Shown: in pieces, positions 58,101 through 64,000 of the stretch
Numbering within the stretch: position 1 is the first letter of the stretch
Layout: each line of letters opens with the position of its first letter
NCBI GenBank assembly: GCA_001644045.1
Contig: LUUF01000085.1
Location: 46,675 to 110,674, forward strand
Length of the DNA stretch: 64,000 nt
Origin: Methylomonas methanica
Lineage (GTDB): Bacteria > Pseudomonadota > Gammaproteobacteria > Methylococcales > Methylomonadaceae
Direction: 5' to 3'
Notes under the pieces: generated by a model
Database searches by the model: none
What the model was told of the DNA's origin: nothing
Seen by the model: only the letters and a program-made list of their open reading frames with translations
Position numbers and translations under genes: made by a program

Positions 58101-59297
58101 ATGAGCTACCCGCAACTCTTTCTGAAAAAAAACGAAGACAAACGCCTGCGCCAAGGGCATTTATGGGTGTTCAGTAACGAGGTCGATAGCCAACGCAGTC
58201 CGTTGGAGCAATTCACGGCGGGCGACTTAGTCCTTGTCCATGATGCTGGTGGTAAGGCTTTGGGCATAGCTTATCTGAATCCTCATGCCTTAATTTGTGC
58301 GCGATTGCTGACGCGTAAAACCAATGTCAAAATCGGCGAAAGCTTTTTTAAGGCGCGATTGACCCAAGCGTTGGCTTTACGAGAACGCTTGTTCGATAAG
58401 CCTTATTATCGCTTGGTGTTCGGCGAGAGCGATGGCCTGCCGGGCTTGGTGATAGACCGGTTCGGGGTTGTGCTTTCCGTGCAAATCACCACGGCGGGGA
58501 TGGAAAGGCATAAGGATGTGTTGGTCAAGGTCTTGCTTGAGCTGCTGACGCCAACGGCTATTTTGCTGAAAAACGACAATAGTCAGCGCCAGTTAGAAAA
58601 TCTGTCCTTGGAGCCGGAGCTGGTTCACGGCGAATTGCCGGAGCAGTTGCTGATTGAAGAAAACAACGTACGGTTTATCGTCAATGTCGCCGAGGGTCAG
58701 AAAACCGGCTGGTTTTACGACCATCGCAACAGTCGGGCGCAATTCGCGCAAGCCTGCCGTGGTTTAAAGGTACTGGATTTATTCAGTTACGCCGGCGCGT
58801 GGGGGATTTCCGCGGCAGTGGCTGGCGCTGCGGAAGTGTGTTGCGTGGATAGTTCCGAGAGCGCGTTGGCTTTAGCTTCGGCTAGTGCCGAATTGAATCG
58901 GGTGCACGATAAAATGCAATTCGTGCGTAGCGATGTGTTCGAATTTTTAAAGCAAGCACGTGAACAGCAACAGCACTACGATGCGATCATACTGGACCCG
59001 CCGGCGTTGATTAAACGCAAAAAAGATTTCAAAGCCGGTTACGAAGCTTACCGGCGCTTGAATCATTTGGCGCTACAAGTTTTGTCGAATAATGGTATTT
59101 TGGTGTCGGCATCGTGCTCGCATCATTTGAGCAGAGATAATCTGCATGAAATTCTGCGCTCGTCGGCGCGCCATATTGATCGGCATCTGGTGTTTTTCGG
59201 TAGCGGTAGCCAAGGACCGGATCATCCGATTCATCCGGCCTTGCCCGAGACCGATTATTTGAAAACCTTTTTTTGTGCAGTATCCAGCCGGTTATAG
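58101..59297 (+). CDS. rlmI: Class I SAM-dependent 23S rRNA cytosine methyltransferase (RlmI-like)
   Basis: A 398-residue RlmI/YccW-like enzyme that in E. coli makes m5C1962 in 23S rRNA. An N-terminal PUA domain (LRQGHLWVFSNEVD) precedes the SAM domain with VLDLFSYAGAWGISAAV, CVDSSESAL, YDAIILDPPALIKRKKDF and the late cysteine motif ASCSHHLS. The match is to the family; the exact target base is transferred from E. coli. AGGG lies before the ATG. Confidence 0.93.
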   Translation: MSYPQLFLKKNEDKRLRQGHLWVFSNEVDSQRSPLEQFTAGDLVLVHDAGGKALGIAYLNPHALICARLLTRKTNVKIGESFFKARLTQALALRERLFDKPYYRLVFGESDGLPGLVIDRFGVVLSVQITTAGMERHKDVLVKVLLELLTPTAILLKNDNSQRQLENLSLEPELVHGELPEQLLIEENNVRFIVNVAEGQKTGWFYDHRNSRAQFAQACRGLKVLDLFSYAGAWGISAAVAGAAEVCCVDSSESALALASASAELNRVHDKMQFVRSDVFEFLKQAREQQQHYDAIILDPPALIKRKKDFKAGYEAYRRLNHLALQVLSNNGILVSASCSHHLSRDNLHEILRSSARHIDRHLVFFGSGSQGPDHPIHPALPETDYLKTFFCAVSSRL

Positions 59298-59303
59298 AAA
59301 ATC

Positions 59304-59480
59304 ATGGCGGATTCCAAGCCTAAATGCGGTTTGTGCAGTCAGCGGGTGTTGATTCCAGGATTTGAGCTCAATACTCTGCTAGGCCCAAAAAAATTCTGTT
59401 GCGAAGGTTGTCGCAGCATTTTTCAACTGCTCAATAGCGAGCAAATAATAATAACGACTCCAGAGGAGAAACCAACATGA
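59304..59480 (+). CDS. 58-residue cysteine-rich metal-binding-like protein
   Basis: Too short for most gene calls, but well supported. The translation begins MADSKPKCGLC, continues with an aliphatic middle and then KKFCCEGCRSIFQLL; the cysteines form C8/C11 and C32/C33/C36. This is the pattern of the putative metal-binding domain at the N-terminus of copper-transporting P-type ATPases such as CcoI, here as a free protein. The stop overlaps the next start as ATGA, so the two are coupled. It begins six bases after the rlmI-like gene, and lacks a strong Shine-Dalgarno. A metal (Cu, Zn) delivery role is inference only. Confidence 0.7.
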   Translation: MADSKPKCGLCSQRVLIPGFELNTLLGPKKFCCEGCRSIFQLLNSEQIIITTPEEKPT

Positions 59481-60004
59481 AAGCCTGCGATTCTTGTGCA
59501 GACCGTGTCAATATCGGCTGCCATCATAAACAGATGCCGGTTATATCGAGAGCTATCGGCTTGCTGTTTATCTATTTGCCGATTTTGACTTTGCCATTCG
59601 TGATTGCCAGTGCTTATTTGACTTATTTCAGTTTGAAATTGGTAGGGGCTCAAAATGTTAAAAAATGGGGCGATTTTTTACCGGCCAGGGCAAGCCATCG
59701 GTATGATCTGAAAAATCAAATTACGATGGACGGGTCATTTAAGTTCAGCATGGCGCAATCGAAATTGTTCTGGATTTTGAATTGCACCTGGTATTGTCCG
59801 GTGAGCGTTGGCTTATTCGAATGGCATGCTTACTTGGTAAAAGTGGTGGAAAACTGGTGGTGCCCGTTTACCCATGACCGTAAAAACAGCTACACCGACG
59901 GCGCGATCGATCAATCTTTTTGGCATATTTATCCGGAAGAGAAAGCCAAATTGAATGACGAAGATAAAACAAACCCGATTTTCACGGTGGATCCCGAAGC
60001 CTAA
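59477..60004 (+). CDS. Cysteine-rich membrane protein partner of the 58-residue protein
   Basis: A 175-residue protein that I do not recognise. The N-terminus is MKACDSCADRVNIGCHH (C4, C7, C15 with adjacent histidines), followed by one strongly hydrophobic stretch at about residues 26-52, long enough for one or two helices. The rest is polar and aromatic and has NCTWYCPVS and WWCPFTHDRK, giving three more cysteines next to tryptophans. The end is acidic. No known enzyme motif is seen. GAGGAG lies about 9 bases before the ATG, inside the 58-residue gene, and the ATGA overlap implies a functional pair. A metal- or redox-linked membrane role is likely but unproven. Confidence 0.7.
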   Translation: MKACDSCADRVNIGCHHKQMPVISRAIGLLFIYLPILTLPFVIASAYLTYFSLKLVGAQNVKKWGDFLPARASHRYDLKNQITMDGSFKFSMAQSKLFWILNCTWYCPVSVGLFEWHAYLVKVVENWWCPFTHDRKNSYTDGAIDQSFWHIYPEEKAKLNDEDKTNPIFTVDPEA

Positions 60005-60031
60005 CAGGGTTAATTGGCTTGTGAGGAGGTG

Positions 60032-60058
60032 TCACCTGGCTTTAATAAAGTCAGGTGA
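60032..60058 (+). terminator. Hairpin after the 58/175-residue gene pair
   Basis: A 12-bp stem with one G-T pair (TCACCTGGCTTT / AAAGTCAGGTGA) and a 3-base loop, 27 bases after the stop. Only a weak T signal follows. It separates this pair from the exosortase gene. Confidence 0.6.
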
Positions 60059-60190
60059 TAATGGTTCGATTTACCGGCCAGAGTCATTACGATTGGGCGG
60101 ATTGATAAGCTGGACACACTGTCGATACCGCACCACGAATAGTGTCGGTATGGGGCAATTTTAAACATCAATTCTTATTTTCGACACGGA

Positions 60191-61792
60191 ATGAATACAG
60201 AGAATACGAAACCGGCCGTTGTCTGGTCATTATGGGGTGCGGCTTTATTGCTGCTATGTCTGGTGTTCCGCGATAGCCTTATCGAAATGGCGACGACATG
60301 GACGAACGTCGAGGAATATAGTCACGGCTTTTTTATACCTATCATCACCATTTACCTGCTTTGGGCGCGGCGCGGCGAGCTGGTTCTTGTGCAAGAGTTT
60401 AAGGCTTCGCTTCCCGGCATCATCATTATCTGCTTAGGATTGATTCTCTTCATTCTGGGGGGATTGGCAACCATAAAAACCATGGAGCAATACGCTTTTC
60501 TCGTGGTTTTGACGGGGATGTTTGCCAGTGCATTCGGGATGCGGGGGCTGCGTGTGGGCGCCATCCCCTTGTTGTTTTTAATCTTCATGGTGCCGTTTCC
60601 ATCCTTCATTCTGAATAATCTTTCCTCAAAACTGCAATTAATTTCATCCTGGTTGGGCGTGGAGTTTATTCGCGCTTGCGACATTATGGTTTATCTGGAA
60701 GGGAATGTTATCGATCTAGGTAGCTATAAATTACAAGTGGTCGATGCCTGTAGCGGTTTACGTTACCTATTTCCGTTGGCCAGCTTGGCTTTTCTGTGCG
60801 CTTATCTGTTTAAAGGGCCGTTCTGGCAGAAATTGTTGATTTTCCTGTCGTCGATGCCGCTGACTATTTTTATGAATAGTTTTCGGATAGGTGTAATCGG
60901 TGTGCTGGTCGATAACTGGGGCACGGAGATGGCTGAAGGTTTTCTGCATGATTTTGAAGGTTGGGCAGTGTTTTTACTGTGCATGCTGCTGTTATTTATC
61001 GAGATGTGGATTTTTAGCCGAATTAGCGGCAGAAAACTGGCGATGGGCGAATTGGTGCAGATCCCGGAAGAGTGGGGGCATACCGCGCGTCGGGATATTG
61101 CGGCAGTATTGAACAAGTCGGTGTTTGCCGTTTTGCTGTTACTCTGTGTAGGCGCGGGCGCTTCAGAAATATTTAAAGGTAGGGAAGACATTATTCCCGG
61201 GCGTAAAGCGTTTTTAACGTTTCCAACTACGTTGGGAAATTGGCAAGGACGTAACGACTATTTAACCCAGTTTTATCTAAACGAGTTGAAATTGACCGAT
61301 TATGTTATTGTCAATTTTACACAGCCCGAAACCCGTAATAGCGTCAATTTTTATAGCGCTTATTACCAGTCGCAACGCAAGGGTGCGGCTGTGCATTCGC
61401 CACGCAGTTGCATTCCCGGCGACGGTTGGCAGATCAGCAGTTTCGAGCAGCGAGAATTCAATGACTTGCAATTGGACGGGCAAGCGCTACGGGTAAATAG
61501 GGCCATTATCCAAAAAGGCGAAAGCAGGCAGTTAGTGTATTTTTGGTTTCAGCAGCGTGGTCGGATGATAACCAACGAGTACATGGTGAAATGGTATCTA
61601 TTTTATGATGCCATCACCATGAATCGTACCGATGGGGCGCTGATTCGCTTAGTCACGCCCGTGGACAAGGTTGAAGATATTGCTGTCGCCGATCAACGAT
61701 TGCACCTGTTTTTAAGAGATTTGCTACCCGAATTACCGGCCTATTTGCCGGGCAAAGCAATTGTGCCGGTTCATTCAGTTTTGGCTGGCTAA
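60191..61792 (+). CDS. Exosortase fused to an EpsI domain (XrtD/XrtA-like)
   Basis: A 533-residue bifunctional membrane protein. Residues 1-305 form the exosortase, a cysteine transpeptidase-like enzyme that processes PEP-CTERM-type tails and is linked to EPS export. About eight helices carry the catalytic triad: C187 in VVDACSGLRYLFPL, R232 in MNSFRIGVIGV and H253 in FLHDFEGWAVF. Residues about 325-525 are an EpsI (DUF3485) domain, with TFPTTLGNWQGR and VHSPRSCIPGDGWQIS. This fusion is known in exosortases XrtA/XrtD; the VPLPA-CTERM type is the closest guess. No substrate with a matching tail is in the window. GDP-fucose genes follow. Confidence 0.9.
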   Translation: MNTENTKPAVVWSLWGAALLLLCLVFRDSLIEMATTWTNVEEYSHGFFIPIITIYLLWARRGELVLVQEFKASLPGIIIICLGLILFILGGLATIKTMEQYAFLVVLTGMFASAFGMRGLRVGAIPLLFLIFMVPFPSFILNNLSSKLQLISSWLGVEFIRACDIMVYLEGNVIDLGSYKLQVVDACSGLRYLFPLASLAFLCAYLFKGPFWQKLLIFLSSMPLTIFMNSFRIGVIGVLVDNWGTEMAEGFLHDFEGWAVFLLCMLLLFIEMWIFSRISGRKLAMGELVQIPEEWGHTARRDIAAVLNKSVFAVLLLLCVGAGASEIFKGREDIIPGRKAFLTFPTTLGNWQGRNDYLTQFYLNELKLTDYVIVNFTQPETRNSVNFYSAYYQSQRKGAAVHSPRSCIPGDGWQISSFEQREFNDLQLDGQALRVNRAIIQKGESRQLVYFWFQQRGRMITNEYMVKWYLFYDAITMNRTDGALIRLVTPVDKVEDIAVADQRLHLFLRDLLPELPAYLPGKAIVPVHSVLAG

Positions 61793-61803
61793 TGAGATCT
61801 AGC

Positions 61804-61822
61804 GTCGGCTAAATTAGCTGAC
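61804..61822. other. Near-perfect inverted repeat before gmd
   Basis: GTCGGCTAA-A-TTAGCTGAC, nine pairs counting one G-T, lies between the exosortase gene and gmd. It lacks a T run, so it may be an operator-like site or a weak hairpin; I cannot tell which. Confidence 0.3.
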
Positions 61823-61871
61823 AACTTGGGAACGGTTTTACGTCGATTTGACTCAAAAAAAGGAGCTGTGA

Positions 61872-62993
61872 ATGAGTAGAAAAAAAGCGTTGATCACTGG
61901 CATAACCGGTCAAGATGGATCTTATCTTGCCGAGTTTCTGTTGGAGAAAGGCTATGAAGTGCATGGCATCAAACGGCGTTCGTCTTTATTTAACACCGAG
62001 CGCGTCGATCATATTTATCAAGATCCGCACATCAAGGATCCGCAGTTTTTTCTGCATTACGGTGATTTGACCGATAGTTCGAATCTGACTCGGATTCTCA
62101 GTGAAATCCGTCCGGACGAAGTTTATAACTTGGGCGCGATGAGTCACGTCGCGGTATCGTTCGAGTCCCCGGAATATACCGCGGATGTAGATGCTATCGG
62201 TACGTTGCGACTTTTAGAGGCTATTCGCTTCCTCGGAATGGAAAAAGCCACACGTTTTTACCAGGCGTCAACTTCCGAGCTATACGGTTTGGTGCAAGAA
62301 ATTCCGCAAAAAGAAACTACTCCGTTTTATCCTCGTTCTCCCTACGCGGTAGCCAAACTGTATGCTTATTGGATCACCGTTAATTATCGTGAAGCTTATG
62401 GGATGTATGCGTGTAACGGCATTTTGTTCAATCACGAGTCACCGCGCCGAGGTGAAACTTTCGTAACCCGCAAAATCACTCGCGGACTGAGTAATATTGC
62501 GATCGGTTTGGACAAATGTCTGTACATGGGCAATATGGATTCACTCAGAGATTGGGGGCATGCCAAGGATTACGTACGCATGCAATGGATGATGTTGCAG
62601 CAAGAACAGCCCGAGGATTTCGTGATAGCTACTGGGGTACAGTATTCGGTAAGGCAGTTTATCGAAATGTCGGCGAACGAATTGGGCGTGAGTATCCGTT
62701 GGGAAGGTGAGGGAGTTGATGAAAAAGGCTATATCGATTTCATTACGGGTGACAAAGCGCCCGGTATGGTGGTTGGTCAAAATATCGTCGCTATCGACTC
62801 GCGCTATTTTAGACCTGCGGAAGTAGAAACGCTGTTGGGTGATCCTAGTAATGCTAAAAATAAATTAGGCTGGGTGCCGCAGATTACCTTGCAGGAAATG
62901 GTAGCCGAAATGGTTGCTTATGATCTTGAGCAAGCACAAAAGCATGCGTTGCTGAAAAAACAGGGTTACAACGTGGCGGTCAGCAGGGAGTAA
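61872..62993 (+). CDS. gmd: GDP-mannose 4,6-dehydratase
   Basis: Converts GDP-mannose to GDP-4-keto-6-deoxymannose. The 373-residue extended SDR enzyme has the NADP-binding [27 protein letters not shown] region, the active-site [15 protein letters not shown] (Tyr-x-x-x-Lys) and [16 protein letters not shown], the GMD signature. AGGAG lies before the ATG. It is followed after four bases by the GDP-L-fucose synthase gene. Confidence 0.97.
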   Translation: MSRKKALITGITGQDGSYLAEFLLEKGYEVHGIKRRSSLFNTERVDHIYQDPHIKDPQFFLHYGDLTDSSNLTRILSEIRPDEVYNLGAMSHVAVSFESPEYTADVDAIGTLRLLEAIRFLGMEKATRFYQASTSELYGLVQEIPQKETTPFYPRSPYAVAKLYAYWITVNYREAYGMYACNGILFNHESPRRGETFVTRKITRGLSNIAIGLDKCLYMGNMDSLRDWGHAKDYVRMQWMMLQQEQPEDFVIATGVQYSVRQFIEMSANELGVSIRWEGEGVDEKGYIDFITGDKAPGMVVGQNIVAIDSRYFRPAEVETLLGDPSNAKNKLGWVPQITLQEMVAEMVAYDLEQAQKHALLKKQGYNVAVSRE

Positions 62994-62997
62994 CAGC

Positions 62998-63972
62998 ATG
63001 GTTGATAAGCAAGATAAGATTTATCTGGCTGGCCATCGAGGCATGGTCGGCTCGGCAATTTATCAGCAATTGATTGAGGCGGGTTATCAAAACATCGTAG
63101 TGCGCACTCATGCTGAATTGGATTTGAATGATCAAACGTCTGTGCGGCAATTCATGGAGTACGAGCGCCCAAATCAGGTGATTCTTGCCGCTGCCAAAGT
63201 AGGCGGTATCCATGCCAATAATGAATATCCCGCGGAGTTTATCTATCAAAATCTGATGATGGAAGCCAATGTAATTCATCAGGCTTGGCAGGTAGGCTGC
63301 AAACACCTGTTGTTTTTGGGTAGTTCTTGTATATATCCCAAATTCGCCGAACAGCCGATGCGAGAAAATGAGCTATTGACCGGGGTTTTGGAATCGACTA
63401 ATGAACCTTATGCGATTGCCAAGATTGCCGGAATCAAATTGTGCGAGTCTTACAATCGGCAATATGGCGTAGATTATCGTTCGGTAATGCCGACCAATTT
63501 GTACGGTGAAAACGATAATTTTCATTTGGAAAATAGCCACGTCATTCCAGCGCTCATCAGAAAGTTTCATGACGCCAAGGTCAGCAATTCCCCAACTGTC
63601 AGCGTGTGGGGAACCGGTAAGGCTATGCGGGAGTTTTTGCATGTTGAGGACATGGCGGCGGCTTGTCTGCATGTGATGTCTTTAGATAAAGAGCAATATC
63701 AATCTTGCACTGAGCCCATGTTGTCACATCTAAATGTTGGGACAGGTAAAGATGTAACGGTTCGCGAATTGGCCGAAACTATCCAAGATGTCGTCGGTTA
63801 TCAGGGGCAAATTAGCTGGGATAGTACTAAGCCGGATGGTACACCACGAAAATTGATGGATATCTCAAAGCTTAAATCTCTAGGTTGGCAGCCGAAAATT
63901 GCACTGAAAGAGGGGCTTGATCGCACCTATCAATGGTTTGTCGAACATCAAGGCCAGTTTAAAGCGCAATAG
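62998..63972 (+). CDS. fcl: GDP-L-fucose synthase
   Basis: Epimerises and reduces the product of Gmd to GDP-L-fucose (also named WcaG). The 324-residue SDR protein shows [14 protein letters not shown] for [19 protein letters not shown] with the catalytic region, and YAIAKIAG (Tyr-x-x-x-Lys). Gmd and Fcl in one operon give the fucose donor for the polysaccharide made by the locus that continues past the right edge. Confidence 0.96.
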   Translation: MVDKQDKIYLAGHRGMVGSAIYQQLIEAGYQNIVVRTHAELDLNDQTSVRQFMEYERPNQVILAAAKVGGIHANNEYPAEFIYQNLMMEANVIHQAWQVGCKHLLFLGSSCIYPKFAEQPMRENELLTGVLESTNEPYAIAKIAGIKLCESYNRQYGVDYRSVMPTNLYGENDNFHLENSHVIPALIRKFHDAKVSNSPTVSVWGTGKAMREFLHVEDMAAACLHVMSLDKEQYQSCTEPMLSHLNVGTGKDVTVRELAETIQDVVGYQGQISWDSTKPDGTPRKLMDISKLKSLGWQPKIALKEGLDRTYQWFVEHQGQFKAQ

Positions 63973-64000
63973 TTTTACTGGGCTCGCGCAAGGGCTGAAG

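Overview
The window reads as ordinary chromosome from a gammaproteobacterium, most likely a type I methanotroph of the Methylococcales such as Methylomonas. Support for the class is the block lepA-lepB-DUF4845-rnc-era-recO-pdxJ, the lptD-surA pair divergent from amgK-murU, the EF-P module epmB/efp/epmA, and accB-accC-prmA. The genus is an inference from the exosortase-EpsI fusion, the overall gene content and moderate GC; no methane oxidation gene is present to confirm it.

Layout. 1-5803 (+): end of lepA, signal peptidase, RNase III, Era, RecO, PdxJ and a PP2C phosphatase, with start and stop codons overlapping through rnc-era-recO. 5856-12561 (-): a hybrid histidine kinase, a response regulator-diguanylate cyclase, a TauE/SafE-like membrane protein and a sigma-54 activator without a sensory domain. 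12660-15266: the complete EF-P system. 15355-18059 (-): a small CxxC protein, aspS and an fmdB-type zinc ribbon gene. 18173-23242 (+): pyrC, a GT39/GT2/LAB_N group that looks like lipid-linked sugar transfer to the envelope, a DUF4124 protein and hemJ. 23239-24944 (-): murU and amgK for peptidoglycan recycling. 25040-29702 (+): lptD, surA and a helicase-free DbpA RNA-binding domain protein. 29885-33783 (+): a TonB-dependent receptor and RNase D.

33832-39633 (-): a ZIP metal transporter, a GDT1-family cation exporter and a large MASE1-PAS-GGDEF-EAL protein that a one-base frameshift near 36065 cuts in two. 39912-45226: a DUF2780 lipoprotein, a small membrane protein, nadA, a 77-residue protein, a cupin, a methyltransferase and the ribosome-assembly GTPase YlqF. 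45488-47943 (+): gap-pyk of lower glycolysis, convergent with uvrD. 50284-59297: a DUF2892 protein, fxsA, cutA, a DsbD with duplicated sensor domain followed by a TlpA-type thioredoxin, aroQ-accB-accC-prmA, a zinc-ribbon DUF3426 protein and an RlmI-like methyltransferase.

59304-60004 (+): an uncharacterised pair, a 58-residue cysteine-rich metal-binding-like protein overlapping a 175-residue cysteine-rich membrane protein. From 60191 to the right edge an exopolysaccharide/exosortase locus begins: a fused exosortase-EpsI protein, then gmd and a GDP-L-fucose synthase making GDP-fucose.

No tRNA, rRNA, CRISPR array, insertion sequence or prophage was seen. The points most worth a second look are the frameshifted c-di-GMP protein, the 58/175-residue pair, the stand-alone DbpA domain protein, the duplicated DsbD sensor domain, and the exosortase fusion.
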